A stretch of 64,000 nt of DNA from Burkholderia ambifaria (GCF_001443045.1 NZ_LKPJ01000006.1:23058-87057), one strand, 5' to 3'; positions 8,325 through 18,165 are shown, counted from the first letter of the stretch. Notes: generated by a model not told the origin, from the letters alone. Made by a program: numbers and translations.

Positions 8325-9173
8325 TTGGCCGTTTCCAATCTCGTCGTGGACGAACAAGAAACCGACGCCGCTGCCGTCACATCGGGCAGTTCTTTCTATT
8401 TGGCGATGCGCATCCTGCCGGCGGTGCAGCGCGACGCGATGTTCCAGGTCTACGCGTTCTGCCGCGCGGTCGACGACATCGCCGACAGCGACCTGCCGCG
8501 CGCCGAGCGCAACGCGGGCCTCGATCGCTGGCGCGCGGACATCGACGCGTGCTTCGCCGGCCAGCCGCCGCGCCATCTGGTCGCGCTCGAGCGCGAGATC
8601 CGCGCGTTCGACCTGAAGCGCGAGGACTTCCACGCGATGATCGACGGGATGGCGATGGACGCCGCCGAAGACATCTGCGCGCCGGACGAACCGACGCTCG
8701 ACCTGTTTTGCGATCGCGTGGCGAGTGCGGCCGGCCGTCTGTCGGTGAGGATTTTCGGGATCCCGGAAGCGGAAGGTATCGAGTTGTCGCACCACCTCGG
8801 CCGCGCACTGCAGCTGACCAACATCCTGCGCGACATCGACGACGACGCGGCGATCAACCGCTGCTACCTGCCGCGCGAGCTGCTTGCGCGCGAAGGCATC
8901 GCGATCACCGATCCGGCGACGATCGTGCGCGACCCGGCGCTGCCGCGTGTCTGCGCGACGCTCGTCGAGCGCGCGCTTGAGCATTTCCGCGCGGCGGACG
9001 CCGTGATGGACACCTGCACGCGTGCGCAGGTCAAGGCGCCGCGCATCATGTCGGGCGCGTACCGCTGCATTCTCGAGGCCGCGATCGCGCGCGGCTTCGC
9101 CGCCCCGCGCGCGCCGCTGCGCAAGCCGAAGGCGCGCATGCTGATGATCGCCGCGCGCTACGCGCTGTTCTGA
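8325..9173 (+). CDS. hpnD: Presqualene diphosphate synthase HpnD
   Basis: This is a squalene/phytoene-synthase-fold enzyme of 282 residues. HpnD condenses two farnesyl diphosphates to presqualene diphosphate, the first step of the bacterial HpnCDE route to squalene. Both Asp-rich magnesium-binding motifs are visible: R-A-V-D-D-I-A-D and N-I-L-R-D-I-D-D-D. The start is a judgement. GTGGAG at 8313-8318 is placed for the TTG at 8325, giving an N-terminus of M-A-V-S-N-L. The upstream GTG codons at 8301 and 8313 lack a ribosome-binding site. The stop is four bases before hpnE. The partner hpnC is not in this window. Confidence 0.88.
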   Translation: MAVSNLVVDEQETDAAAVTSGSSFYLAMRILPAVQRDAMFQVYAFCRAVDDIADSDLPRAERNAGLDRWRADIDACFAGQPPRHLVALEREIRAFDLKREDFHAMIDGMAMDAAEDICAPDEPTLDLFCDRVASAAGRLSVRIFGIPEAEGIELSHHLGRALQLTNILRDIDDDAAINRCYLPRELLAREGIAITDPATIVRDPALPRVCATLVERALEHFRAADAVMDTCTRAQVKAPRIMSGAYRCILEAAIARGFAAPRAPLRKPKARMLMIAARYALF

Positions 9174-9177
9174 GCCG

Positions 9178-10431
9178 ATGCCCAGAACCGTCCACGTGAT
9201 CGGTGCAGGACTCGCGGGCCTGTCGGCCGCGGTCGAGCTGCAACGTCGCGGGCGGCGCATCGTGCTGCACGACGCGCATGCGCACGCGGGCGGCCGCTGC
9301 CGCTCGTGGTTCGACGGAACGCTGAACACGACGCTCGACAGCGGGCTGCATCAGGTTTTCGCGGGACAGGCCGCGACGCAGCGCTATCTGCGCGCGATCG
9401 GTGCGGCCGATCAGCTCACGGGGCCCGCGCTGCCTGAATGTCCGGTGGTCGACGTTGCTGCGCAGCAGCGCTGGACGCTGCGCTTTGGCAACGGGCGCTG
9501 GCCGTCGTGGCTGTTCGACGCCGCGTCGCGCGCGCCGGGCACCACGCCGCTCGACTATCTCGCGCTGGCCCCGCTCGCGGTCGCGCGCACCGGCCGCTCG
9601 CTCGCACAGACGATGCGATGCGACGGCGTGCTGTGGGATCGTTGGCTGCGGCCGTTTTTCCTCGGGGTGCTGAACGTCGAGCCGCGCCACGCGAGTGCGG
9701 AACTCGCGCGCGCGGCGCTGTGCGGCACGTTTGCCGCGGGCGGCCCCGGTTGCCGTCCGCTCGTCGCGCGCCACGGGCTCGGCAGTGCCTTCGTCGAACC
9801 GGCACTGCGGATGCTGCAGCACGGCGGCGCGCAGATCCGGCTGAACTCGCGGCTCGATGTGTTCGAATTCGGCGCGCACGGCAATGCGGTCGACGCGGTC
9901 ACGATCGGCGGCGAGCGCGTCGATCTCGCGCCGGGCGACGCGATCGTGCTGGCCGTGCCGCCCGAGGTCGCGCAGCCGCTCGTCCCGGATCTTGCCGCGC
10001 CCGACACGTTCAGTGCAGTCGTGACCGCGTATTTCGCGGTCGACACACCGGCCGGCAGCCCGCTGCAGACGACCGTTGTCAACGGCGTCGTCGACGCGGT
10101 GCGCACCGGCGGCGGCCCGCTCGCGGCGACGATCCGTGACGCGGGGCGCTGGCTCGACATGCCGCGCGACGCGCTCGCGCGGCGCATCTGGGAAGACGTC
10201 GCGCGCGTGAGCGGCGCGAACCCGGAAACCATCCCCGCGTGGCAGCTCGTCGTCGAGCCGCGCGCGAGTTTTGCGGCGGTGCCGCCGCAGGAAATGAAAC
10301 GTCCGGCCGCGCGTACGCGCTGGACCAATCTCGTGCTGGCAGGCGACTGGATTGCCACCGGCTTGCCCGCCACGATCGAGGGCGCGATCCGTTCCGGCCA
10401 GCTGGCCGCGGACGTGCTCCAGACACAGTAA
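9178..10431 (+). CDS. hpnE: Hydroxysqualene dehydroxylase HpnE
   Basis: The 417-residue FAD-dependent amine-oxidase-fold enzyme reduces hydroxysqualene to squalene, the last step before cyclisation. The N-terminal dinucleotide-binding motif V-I-G-A-G-L-A-G-L-S-A-A is followed by an Arg-rich loop (A-G-G-R-C-R-S-W). The C-terminal FAD motif reads V-L-A-G-D-W-I-A-T-G-L-P-A-T-I-E-G-A, as in phytoene desaturases. It follows hpnD after four bases and precedes shc by fifteen, consistent with one operon. The length is normal for the family. Confidence 0.92.
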   Translation: MPRTVHVIGAGLAGLSAAVELQRRGRRIVLHDAHAHAGGRCRSWFDGTLNTTLDSGLHQVFAGQAATQRYLRAIGAADQLTGPALPECPVVDVAAQQRWTLRFGNGRWPSWLFDAASRAPGTTPLDYLALAPLAVARTGRSLAQTMRCDGVLWDRWLRPFFLGVLNVEPRHASAELARAALCGTFAAGGPGCRPLVARHGLGSAFVEPALRMLQHGGAQIRLNSRLDVFEFGAHGNAVDAVTIGGERVDLAPGDAIVLAVPPEVAQPLVPDLAAPDTFSAVVTAYFAVDTPAGSPLQTTVVNGVVDAVRTGGGPLAATIRDAGRWLDMPRDALARRIWEDVARVSGANPETIPAWQLVVEPRASFAAVPPQEMKRPAARTRWTNLVLAGDWIATGLPATIEGAIRSGQLAADVLQTQ

Positions 10432-10446
10432 GTAACAGAGGGACCG

Positions 10447-12420
10447 ATGAACGATCTCACCGAAATGGCTACCCTGTCCGCCGCCACCGCGCCGGCCGGG
10501 CTCGACGCGGCCGTTGCCGGCGCAACCGATGCGCTGCTGGCCGCGCAGAACGCGGACGGACACTGGGTCTACGAACTTGAGGCCGATTCGACGATTCCCG
10601 CCGAATACGTGCTGCTCGTCCACTATCTCGGCGAGACGCCGAACCTCGAGCTCGAACAGAAGATCGGCCGCTATCTGCGCCGCATCCAGCAGGCCGACGG
10701 CGGCTGGCCGCTGTTCACCGACGGCGCGCCGAACATCAGCGCGAGCGTGAAGGCGTATTTCGCGCTGAAGGTGATCGGCGACGACGAGAACGCCGAGCAC
10801 ATGCAGCGTGCGCGCCGTGCGATCCACGCGATGGGCGGCGCCGAGATGTCGAACGTGTTCACGCGGATCCAGCTCGCGCTGTACGGTGCGATTCCGTGGC
10901 GCGCGGTGCCGATGATGCCGGTCGAGATCATGCTGCTGCCGCAGTGGTTCCCGTTCCATCTGTCGAAGGTGTCGTACTGGGCGCGTACCGTGATCGTGCC
11001 GCTGTTGGTGCTGAACGCGAAGCGGCCGCTCGCGAAGAACCCGCGCGGCGTGCGCATCGACGAGCTGTTCATCGATCCGCCCGTCAACGCCGGCCTGCTG
11101 CCGCGCCAGGGCCACCAGAGCCCCGGCTGGTTCGCGTTCTTCCGCGTGGTCGACCATGCGTTGCGCGCGGTCGACGGCCTGTTTCCGAGCTACACGCGCG
11201 AACGCGCGATCCGCCAGGCCGTGTCGTTCGTCGACGAGCGCCTGAACGGCGAGGACGGCCTCGGCGCGATCTATCCGGCGATGGCCAACTCGGTGATGAT
11301 GTACGACGTGCTCGGCTATGCGGAAGATCATCCGAACCGCGCGATCGCGCGCAAGTCGGTCGAGAAGCTGCTCGTCGTGCAGGAGGACGAAGCGTATTGC
11401 CAGCCGTGCCTGTCGCCGGTATGGGACACGTCGCTCGCCGCGCATGCGCTGCTCGAGACCGGCGATGCGCGTGCCGAGGAAGCCGTGCTGCGCGGCCTCG
11501 AATGGCTGCGCCCGCTGCAGATCCTCGACGTGCGCGGCGACTGGATCTCGCGCCGCCCGAACGTGCGGCCGGGCGGCTGGGCATTCCAGTACGCGAACGC
11601 GCACTATCCGGACGTCGACGATACGGCGGTGGTCGTGGCGGCGATGGATCGCGTCCAGAAACTCAGGCAGAACGATGCGTATCGCGATTCGATCGCGCGT
11701 GCGCGCGAGTGGGTCGTCGGGATGCAGAGCAGCGACGGCGGCTGGGGCGCGTTCGAACCGGAAAACACGCAGTACTACCTGAACAACATCCCGTTCTCGG
11801 ATCACGGCGCACTGCTCGATCCGCCGACGGCCGACGTGTCGGGCCGCTGCCTGTCGATGCTGTCGCAGCTCGGCGAGACGCCGCTGAACAGCGAGCCGGC
11901 GCGCCGCGCGCTCGACTACATGCTGAAGGAGCAGGAGCCGGACGGCAGCTGGTACGGCCGCTGGGGGATGAACTACGTGTACGGCACGTGGACGGCCCTG
12001 TGCTCGCTGAACGCGGCCGGCCTGACGCCGGACGATCCGCGCATGAAGCGCGGCGCGCAGTGGCTGCTCTCGATCCAGAACAAGGACGGCGGCTGGGGCG
12101 AGGACGGCGACAGCTACAAGCTCAACTACCGAGGCTTCGAGCAGGCGCCGAGCACGGCGTCGCAGACGGCCTGGGCGCTGCTCGGCCTGATGGCGGCCGG
12201 CGAGGTGAACAACCCGGCCGTCGCGCGCGGCATCGAGTACCTGATCGCGAACCAGAACGAAGAGGGCCTGTGGGACGAGACGCGCTTCACGGCGACGGGC
12301 TTCCCGCGCGTGTTCTACCTGCGCTACCACGGCTATCGCAAGTTCTTCCCGCTGTGGGCGCTTGCGCGCTATCGCAACCTGAAGCGCGACAACGCCACGC
12401 GCGTGACGGTCGGGCTGTAA
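10447..12420 (+). CDS. shc: Squalene-hopene cyclase
   Basis: The 657-residue monotopic membrane enzyme cyclises squalene to hopene and hopanol, giving the pentacyclic skeleton of membrane hopanoids. The protonating acid motif is D-V-D-D at 389-392 (Y-P-D-V-D-D-T-A). QW repeats occur along the chain: Q-N-A-D-G-H-W, Q-Q-A-D-G-G-W, Q-S-S-D-G-G-W, Q-E-P-D-G-S-W and Q-N-K-D-G-G-W. The length matches bacterial Shc (about 630-680). ATG follows an AGAGGG-like site. Burkholderia species can carry a second shc elsewhere, so this may be one of two copies. The gene is also called hpnF. Confidence 0.96.
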   Translation: MNDLTEMATLSAATAPAGLDAAVAGATDALLAAQNADGHWVYELEADSTIPAEYVLLVHYLGETPNLELEQKIGRYLRRIQQADGGWPLFTDGAPNISASVKAYFALKVIGDDENAEHMQRARRAIHAMGGAEMSNVFTRIQLALYGAIPWRAVPMMPVEIMLLPQWFPFHLSKVSYWARTVIVPLLVLNAKRPLAKNPRGVRIDELFIDPPVNAGLLPRQGHQSPGWFAFFRVVDHALRAVDGLFPSYTRERAIRQAVSFVDERLNGEDGLGAIYPAMANSVMMYDVLGYAEDHPNRAIARKSVEKLLVVQEDEAYCQPCLSPVWDTSLAAHALLETGDARAEEAVLRGLEWLRPLQILDVRGDWISRRPNVRPGGWAFQYANAHYPDVDDTAVVVAAMDRVQKLRQNDAYRDSIARAREWVVGMQSSDGGWGAFEPENTQYYLNNIPFSDHGALLDPPTADVSGRCLSMLSQLGETPLNSEPARRALDYMLKEQEPDGSWYGRWGMNYVYGTWTALCSLNAAGLTPDDPRMKRGAQWLLSIQNKDGGWGEDGDSYKLNYRGFEQAPSTASQTAWALLGLMAAGEVNNPAVARGIEYLIANQNEEGLWDETRFTATGFPRVFYLRYHGYRKFFPLWALARYRNLKRDNATRVTVGL

Positions 12421-12423
12421 CGC

Positions 12424-13131
12424 GTGGCGCCGACGCAGCACAACGGCACGTTGCCCGTCATCGCCGTCACGGGGATGGCGTTCGAGGCACGCATCGCGCG
12501 CGGTCGCGGTGTCGAGGCCGTGTTCGCCGCGCGGGCCGACCGGCTCGAGCGTGCGTTGGCCGAGGCGACCGCGCGCGGTTGCGCGGGCATCGTGAGCTTT
12601 GGCACGGCGGGCGGCCTTGCGCCCGACCTCGCGCCCGGCGCACTCGTGATCGCGGATGCGATCGACGGGCCGTTCGGCCGCGTGCAGACCGATCCGGGCT
12701 GGAGCGCGCGGCTCGTCGCGGCGCTGCACGACACGCCGGTGTGGGCGCGCATCACGCGCGGCACGATGGCGGCGGTTGGCGCGCCGGTGGTCAGCGAGCA
12801 GGAGAAGGCGTCGCTGCACCGCGCGAAGGGTGCGCTCGCCGTCGACATGGAATCGCATATCGCCGCGGCCTTCGCGGCGTCGCGCGGCGTGCCGTTCGCG
12901 GTGTGCCGCGCGATCGTCGACCCGGCGTGGCGCACACTGCCGCGCGCGGCGACGGCCGGCCTGCGTGACGACGGCAGCACCGCGATCCTGCCGATCCTGC
13001 GCGAACTGCTGAAGCAGCCGTCGCAGCTCGGCCCGCTGCTGCAGGTCGCGGGCGACGCGCGCGCGGCGCGCACGACGCTGATCCAGGCGCGGCACGCATT
13101 CGAGCGTGCGGGCGCGATGCGGATTGCCTGA
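12424..13131 (+). CDS. hpnG: Adenosylhopane nucleosidase-type phosphorylase HpnG
   Basis: The 235-residue nucleoside-phosphorylase-superfamily protein starts at a GTG three bases after the shc stop codon. HpnG removes adenine from adenosylhopane to give ribosylhopane (or its phosphate) on the way to bacteriohopanetetrol. Features are S-F-G-T-A-G-G-L in the central sheet and the active-site V-D-M-E-S-H, where the Glu binds the ribose as in MTA/SAH nucleosidases. Its position after shc is the standard hopanoid order. The radical-SAM enzyme HpnH that makes adenosylhopane is not in the window. Confidence 0.9.
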   Translation: MAPTQHNGTLPVIAVTGMAFEARIARGRGVEAVFAARADRLERALAEATARGCAGIVSFGTAGGLAPDLAPGALVIADAIDGPFGRVQTDPGWSARLVAALHDTPVWARITRGTMAAVGAPVVSEQEKASLHRAKGALAVDMESHIAAAFAASRGVPFAVCRAIVDPAWRTLPRAATAGLRDDGSTAILPILRELLKQPSQLGPLLQVAGDARAARTTLIQARHAFERAGAMRIA

Positions 13132-13185
13132 GCGGCGTTCGCCGCGTTCTCCTTTCCCCCTTCCTTTTTCCGTTCGCGTACGCGC

Positions 13186-13217
13186 AAAAAAAGAGCGCCG
13201 CATGATGCAGCGCTCTT
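13186..13217 (-). terminator. Rho-independent terminator of hpnN-mlaA
   Basis: AAGAGCGC (13191-13198) pairs perfectly with GCGCTCTT (13210-13217) across an 11-base loop. On the minus strand the hairpin is followed by a run of T (complement of 13186-13192). It lies just past the mlaA stop and could also slow transcription from hpnG on the other strand. Confidence 0.8.
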
Positions 13218-13244
13218 CGGCTTTCCGGTGGATTCCGCGCCGCG

Positions 13245-14249
13245 TTACTGCGCGGCCGGACTGCTCGCAGGCACGGTCGGCATCGCTGGCGCGATCGGCG
13301 CGCTGTTGGCGGCGGGCGCGGTCGTTGCCCCGGCCGATGCCGCCTCAGGGGCCGCGGCAGGCGCACTCGCGGGCATCGCATTGTCCGCGCCCGGATCGTC
13401 ATACTGCGGCAACCCCGGTGCAGCCGGCGCGTTGTTCGGCGCGGCGCCGCCCGCCCCGCCCGACTCGCCCGGATCCTCGTAGTTCGGCAAGCCCGGCACG
13501 GCCGGCGTGGCCGCCGGCACCGCGCCCGATTCACCCGGCTCGGCGTAGTTCGGCGGCGCGGCCGATGCCGACTGGCCGTGATACGTCAGCGACTTGCGCT
13601 GCTGCAGGTACGCGTCGCGGACGAACGAATACGGATCGAGCGCCGCCTGCTTCAGCAGATCGGTTGCGCCGAGCAGGTCCGAACGCGCGCTGATGAACTG
13701 CGCGATGTACATCGGATTGCGCACGGCCGGCTCGATGTAGTTCAGCAGGTTGAAGCGGACGTCCACCGCGCGGCCGACACCGTCGCGAATCGTGCTCGGG
13801 CCGAACACCGGCAGCACGAGGTACGGGCCGGACGGCATGCCCCAGCGCGCCATCGTCAGCCCGAAATCCTGGTGATGTTTCGGCAGGCCGGCCGGCGTCG
13901 CGATGTCGATCAGGCCGCCGACGCCGAACACCGAGTTCATCGCCACGCGCATCAGATCCTGCGTCGCATCCGTGATGCGCAGCTGCAGCAGGTTGTTCGC
14001 CATGTTGCCGAGATCGCCGAGGTTCGAGAAGAAGTTGCTGATCGCGGTGCGCATCGGCGTCGGCGTGATCTTCTGGTACCCCTTCGCGATCGGCACGGCG
14101 ATGTTCGTGTCGACCGTGTCGTTGAACTTGTACATCGCCCGGTTCATCGGCTCGAGCGGGTCGTTGGGGTTGCGGTTCGGGCCCGTCGCGCAGCCGCTCA
14201 GCACTGCGCTGGCAGCGACGGTCGCCGCAATGATTCGCACCTTATTCAT
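13245..14249 (-). CDS. mlaA: MlaA/VacJ-family outer-membrane lipoprotein
   Basis: The 334-residue lipoprotein has a signal peptide ending in the lipobox L-S-G-C (Cys19). MlaA removes misplaced phospholipid from the outer leaflet of the outer membrane and passes it to periplasmic MlaC. The conserved [16 protein letters not shown] block and the [16 protein letters not shown] loop are intact. Beyond about residue 230 is a Pro/Ala-rich tail of about 100 residues with three imperfect repeats around P-N-Y-x-x-P-G-E-S, absent from E. coli MlaA. The start codon overlaps the end of hpnN by 8 bp. Together with HpnN and the nearby MlaC-like HpnM it suggests a hopanoid or phospholipid transport unit. Confidence 0.92.
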   Translation of the reverse strand: MNKVRIIAATVAASAVLSGCATGPNRNPNDPLEPMNRAMYKFNDTVDTNIAVPIAKGYQKITPTPMRTAISNFFSNLGDLGNMANNLLQLRITDATQDLMRVAMNSVFGVGGLIDIATPAGLPKHHQDFGLTMARWGMPSGPYLVLPVFGPSTIRDGVGRAVDVRFNLLNYIEPAVRNPMYIAQFISARSDLLGATDLLKQAALDPYSFVRDAYLQQRKSLTYHGQSASAAPPNYAEPGESGAVPAATPAVPGLPNYEDPGESGGAGGAAPNNAPAAPGLPQYDDPGADNAMPASAPAAAPEAASAGATTAPAANSAPIAPAMPTVPASSPAAQ

Positions 14250-16875
14250 TGTTTCCTTGCGATTGGTTCTTGGCGCGTTTGACGCGCGGTTTGCCCATCA
14301 GGACGGGCTGAAATACCACGGCGCCGATCAGCGTGCAGGTCAACGCCAGCGCGAGCAGCTTGCCCATGCTCGACGTGCCCGGATGATGCGACAGCCACAG
14401 GCTGCCAAAGGCGGTTGCCGTCGTCGCGGCGCTGAACAGCACCGCGTGCGTGAGGCTCGAATGCAGCAGGCCCGTCTGGCCCGCGCGCCACGCCATCACG
14501 AAGTACACCTTGAACGCGACGCCGACGCCGAGCATCAGCGGCAGCGCGATGATGTTCGCGAAGTTCAGCGACATGCCGAGCACGACGCACATCTCGAGCG
14601 TGACGAGACCCGACACGAGCAGCGGCACCAGCGTGCGCAGCACGTCGCCGAAGCGGCGCAGCGTGATCCACAGCAGGATCGTGATCGAGATGATCGACCA
14701 CAGCGCCGCGTGCAGGAACGCGTTGATGATCGTGTCGGCCGAATGCAGGATCGAGATCGGGCCGCCGATCGCGCCAGGTTCCGCGGCCTTCACTGCCTTC
14801 GCGAAGTGGCGCAGCATCGTGTCGTCGTTCGGGTCGACGCCCTTCGGCACCTTCGGCGAAATCTGCACGAGCGCGTGGCCGTCGGGTGCGATCCAGTCGC
14901 GCACGAGCTGCGGCGGCAGCGATTCGCGCGTGACGTCCTGCGGCTGCAGCAGCGTCGCGAGCTGGTTGAGCGCGATGCGCAGCGTGTCGGAGAACGCGCG
15001 CTCGGCGCGGTCGCGCGTCGCGCTGTCGGCGGCGGCGAGCTTCGCGAGCGATGCCGACAGATGCTGTGCGGCGGCCGCGCCCGGCCCCGGGTGGTCTTCC
15101 GCCGCGTAGCTCAGCAGGTCGGACGCGCGCTTGAGCGCGGCGACCCGCTGCGCGTCGGGCACGCTCGGCGCGGCCGGCTGCGTCAGCGCGGGCAGCAGGT
15201 CGCTCGCGGCCGCGGCGATCGCCGCGCGCTTGGCCGGCTGGTCGGCCGGGACGAAGGTCGTGAGCGTCGTCGTGCGGCCGACTTCCGGCAGCGCGTCGAG
15301 GCGTTTCGCGGCCGCGTCGGCATCGGCGAGCGACGGCGCGAGCAGCGTGACGTCGTTGACGGCTGCTTCGGGCGAATCCTTCAGCGCGAGCAGTGTCGCC
15401 ATCGATTCGCTGTGCGGATCCTTCAGGTGCAGCGGGTTGAAGTCGAAGTGCAGGAACGCGAGCAGCGGCAGCGCGCCGATCACGACGGCGAGCGTGCCGA
15501 TCAGGATCGGCTTGCGATGGCGATCGAGGAAGTCGTCGACCGGCGCGAGCCACGGGAAGCCCGGCGTCTTCGATTCGCCGGGCGGCGCGAACAGGCGCAG
15601 CAGCGCGGGCAGCAGCGTGAGCGTGGTCAGCAGCGCGACGAACATCCCGACGCCCGCGATCAGGCCGAGCTCGGACACGCCGCGATAGGCGGTGGGGATG
15701 AACGAGAAGAAGCTCGCCGCGACCGCCGCGGTGGCGAGTGCGAGCGGCATGCCCATCGAGTGCGCGGCGCCGATCAGCGCGTGATCGATGCGCGGATCGC
15801 GGAAGCGTTCCTCGCGGTACTTCACGCCGTACTGGATCGAGAAGTCGACGCCGAGGCCGACGAACAGCACCATGAACGCGACCGAGATCATGTTCAGCGA
15901 ACCGACCATCGCGAGGCCGAGCGCGGCAGTCACGACGAGGCCGACGAACAGCGTGACGAGCACGGAGCCGATCATCCGCTTCGAGCGCAGCGCGAGCCAC
16001 AGGATGACGAGCACGGCGAGCAGCGTGAGCGCGCCGTTGAGCGCGGCGCCGTCTTCCACCGACGCGAATTCGTCGTCTGCGAGCGGCTGTTCGCCGGTCA
16101 GGCGCACGACCGCGCCGTAGCGCTGCTCGAGGCCGAGCGCTTTCGCGGTATCGCGGATCACCTGGGTCGTTTCGGCGCCGGCCTTCAGCGCGCCGTAGTT
16201 GACGACCGGCTGCACGGTGACGAACGCGCGTGCGGGCTGGCGCGCGGCGTCGCTGTCGACCAGCCCGCGCCACGAGAACGCGGCCGGCTTGCCGGCCAGC
16301 ACGTCGTCGACCGTCGCGGCGCTGCGTGCGAGCAGTTTCGCCATCGAGGGCAGCTTCACCTGGCCCGTCAGGAGCGGCTGGCCGAGCGTGGTGGACAGCG
16401 TGGTCGCGAGCCCCGTCAGGCTCGGGTTCTTCGCGAGTTCGTTGACGAGCGGGCGCGCGCTCGCGAGCTGCGACGTCGTATCCGACACTTCCTGCGGCGA
16501 CAGGAACAGCAGCCCGTTGTGCTCGAAGAACGGGCCACCGCCGGGTTCGGCGACCTGGCCGATGCGGCCGGCGTCGGCCTGCTTCTGCAGTGCTTCGGTG
16601 AGCGCATGCGCGGCGGCGGTCGCGAATTCGGGCGCGGGCGCCTCGACTACCGTGAGGATCGTGCCGTTGCGTTGCGGGAACGCGTTGTCGACGGCCTGGC
16701 CGAGCACGGCCCATTGCGGTTCCGCGTCGACGAGCTTGCTGATGTCCGTGTTGATCTTGAAGTGCTGCGCGACATAGACGCCGCTGAAGAGGGCGATGAC
16801 GAGCGATAGCACGACGACCCAGACGGGGCGGCGTACCGACAATGCGACGAGTCGGACGATGAGAGATGTCACCAT
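14242..16875 (-). CDS. hpnN: Hopanoid transporter HpnN (RND/MMPL family)
   Basis: This 877-residue inner-membrane protein of the RND superfamily is related to Rhodopseudomonas HpnN, which moves hopanoids to the outer membrane. The N-terminal membrane helix (about residues 13-33) precedes a large periplasmic domain. Two blocks of helices follow in the middle and at the C-terminus, including [12 protein letters not shown]. The start ATG at 16875 gives a native-looking N-terminus ([17 protein letters not shown]). An upstream extension would be Cys/Pro-rich and unlike membrane-protein starts. The stop overlaps mlaA. Confidence 0.9.
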   Translation of the reverse strand: MVTSLIVRLVALSVRRPVWVVVLSLVIALFSGVYVAQHFKINTDISKLVDAEPQWAVLGQAVDNAFPQRNGTILTVVEAPAPEFATAAAHALTEALQKQADAGRIGQVAEPGGGPFFEHNGLLFLSPQEVSDTTSQLASARPLVNELAKNPSLTGLATTLSTTLGQPLLTGQVKLPSMAKLLARSAATVDDVLAGKPAAFSWRGLVDSDAARQPARAFVTVQPVVNYGALKAGAETTQVIRDTAKALGLEQRYGAVVRLTGEQPLADDEFASVEDGAALNGALTLLAVLVILWLALRSKRMIGSVLVTLFVGLVVTAALGLAMVGSLNMISVAFMVLFVGLGVDFSIQYGVKYREERFRDPRIDHALIGAAHSMGMPLALATAAVAASFFSFIPTAYRGVSELGLIAGVGMFVALLTTLTLLPALLRLFAPPGESKTPGFPWLAPVDDFLDRHRKPILIGTLAVVIGALPLLAFLHFDFNPLHLKDPHSESMATLLALKDSPEAAVNDVTLLAPSLADADAAAKRLDALPEVGRTTTLTTFVPADQPAKRAAIAAAASDLLPALTQPAAPSVPDAQRVAALKRASDLLSYAAEDHPGPGAAAAQHLSASLAKLAAADSATRDRAERAFSDTLRIALNQLATLLQPQDVTRESLPPQLVRDWIAPDGHALVQISPKVPKGVDPNDDTMLRHFAKAVKAAEPGAIGGPISILHSADTIINAFLHAALWSIISITILLWITLRRFGDVLRTLVPLLVSGLVTLEMCVVLGMSLNFANIIALPLMLGVGVAFKVYFVMAWRAGQTGLLHSSLTHAVLFSAATTATAFGSLWLSHHPGTSSMGKLLALALTCTLIGAVVFQPVLMGKPRVKRAKNQSQGNNE

Positions 16876-17204
16876 GTGGCGGTGGGAAGGGGCTGGCAAG
16901 GGCAAAGGAACGAGTATACCGGCGCAACGTGGCGTCAGTCGCGACGTTGGCGCGTAAAGGGGCGGGAAGGATATTTGCTCCGCAGCACACGAATCGGCGC
17001 AGGTGGCCCGGCAATTTGTATGGGGATATTTACATAATCGGCCGGAATCGCGCGGCGGCGGGCCCTGTGACAAAAGGGGTTCAAAGGTAACAGTCGGTCA
17101 CCGCGCGGCAGGCGGGCGCCCGGGCCGCTATACTTCGACCCACCGGCCGATGCAATCGATGCAATCCGCCGGCCGTTTTTTTCTCATCGAGTGCGATTAT
17201 CCGT
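16876..17204. promoter_or_regulatory. Divergent hpnN/hpnM promoter region
   Basis: This 329-bp gap separates two divergent transport genes. TATACT at 17129-17134 is a plausible -10 for hpnM. The part around 16970-17040 is relatively AT-rich and could serve hpnN. No gene is evident. Confidence 0.4.
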
Positions 17205-17801
17205 ATGAAACGTCATCTGTTTGCTTTCGTCGCGGCGGCTGCCGTGTCGGTTTCCGCTTTCGCGCAGAGCGCGCCGGTCGACGTCGTCCGCACTGCGGTC
17301 GAGGGCACGGTCAACGCGATGAAGGCCGATCCGGGTGCGCGCGGTGGCGACATGGCGAAAGTCACGCACGTCGTCGAGCAGCGCTTCCTGCCCGCGACGA
17401 ACTTCGAGCGCACGACCCGCATCGCGGTCGGCGATGCCTGGAAGCAGGCGACGCCGCAACAGCAGCAGGAGCTGTACAAGCAGTTCAAGCTGCTGATGAC
17501 GCGCACCTATGCCGCATCGCTCGCGCAGCTCGGCAGCCAGGACGCGAAGTTCTCGTTCAAGGCGGGCGGCGCGTCGGGTGCCGATGCGCTGGTGCAGTCG
17601 ACGGTCACGACGCCGGGCGACAGCCAGTCGGTCGGCTACCGGCTCGGCAAGGTCGGCAGCGACTGGAAGATCTACGACATCGACATGTCGGGCGCGTGGC
17701 TGATCCAGGTCTACCAGGGCCAGTTCAAGAGCCAGCTCGCGTCGGGCGGTATCGACGGGCTGATCGCGTATCTGCAGAAGCACAATTCGCGGACGAATTG
17801 A
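17205..17801 (+). CDS. hpnM: HpnM/MlaC-family periplasmic lipid-binding protein
   Basis: The 198-residue protein has a cleavable signal peptide ending A-F-A-Q-S (cut near residue 20) and an MlaC / Ttg2D fold. It is expected to carry a lipid across the periplasm. The family core is visible in V-E-Q-R-F-L-P-A-T-N-F-E-R-T-T-R, Q-Q-Q-E-L-Y-K-Q-F-K-L-L-M-T-R-T-Y and W-K-I-Y-D-I-D-M-S-G-A-W-L-I. In hopanoid loci this family is called HpnM and sits beside hpnN, as here. Distinguishing it from a general MlaC would need comparison with a second mlaC elsewhere in the genome. Confidence 0.88.
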   Translation: MKRHLFAFVAAAAVSVSAFAQSAPVDVVRTAVEGTVNAMKADPGARGGDMAKVTHVVEQRFLPATNFERTTRIAVGDAWKQATPQQQQELYKQFKLLMTRTYAASLAQLGSQDAKFSFKAGGASGADALVQSTVTTPGDSQSVGYRLGKVGSDWKIYDIDMSGAWLIQVYQGQFKSQLASGGIDGLIAYLQKHNSRTN

Positions 17802-17847
17802 CGGTCGCGGCGCGAGCCGCGACTGAAATGCGACGCTGAAATCATCA

Positions 17848-17875
17848 CGCCCCGGTCGCGAATGCGGCCGGGGCG
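17848..17875 (+). terminator. Hairpin after hpnM
   Basis: CGCCCCGG (17848-17855) pairs with CCGGGGCG (17868-17875) across a 12-base loop, 47 bases after the hpnM stop. The following T run is short (TT), so termination may be weak or shared with the convergent gene. Confidence 0.55.
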
Positions 17876-17898
17876 TTGCACATTGAACAAATGCACCA

Positions 17899-18165
17899 TC
17901 AGTGTTTCACCTGGCGCCGAACTACCCGGTTAACGCCCCAAACAGCCAAGCCGGCCACGACGAGACAGACGGCCAGTACGAGCAAGAGCCCGATCCCCTC
18001 GACGTCGTCGGCATGCGCAATGGTGTCAACCCCGAAAAATGCCATCGCCGATTCGATTGTCGCGGGAATGTGCGTCTCGATCGGGAGACGGACGAACCAG
18101 CGTGTGAGCAGCGTGCCGAGAATGAGGGTCGCCAGGATGTTGAGGGCATAGCGCGTGACCTTCAT
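17899..18165 (-). CDS. Small membrane protein, likely immunity partner
   Basis: The 88-residue protein has two hydrophobic segments (about 5-24 and 57-77) flanking a periplasm-sized loop, and a basic C-terminus. Its start codon touches the last base of the upstream DUF2778 gene, so the two are translated together. Small two-helix membrane proteins are commonly found immediately downstream of Tlde1-like DUF2778 genes in Enterobacteria and Burkholderia, where they are thought to protect against the periplasmic enzyme. The immunity role is inferred from this arrangement, since the sequence itself carries no catalytic motif. The ATG at 18165 was preferred because upstream in-frame codons overlap the enzyme gene and are Arg-rich. 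Confidence 0.65.
   Translation of the reverse strand: MKVTRYALNILATLILGTLLTRWFVRLPIETHIPATIESAMAFFGVDTIAHADDVEGIGLLLVLAVCLVVAGLAVWGVNRVVRRQVKH

Noticed and set aside
9046-13203. A 1385-codon open frame antisense to the hopanoid genes
   Set aside because: Arg/His/Ala-rich low-complexity translation, opposite to hpnE, shc and hpnG, which have intact motifs. Such frames arise from GC-rich third positions.
13903-16809. A 968-codon plus-strand frame across hpnN
   Set aside because: Arg-rich translation with no domain, antisense to the well-supported RND transporter.
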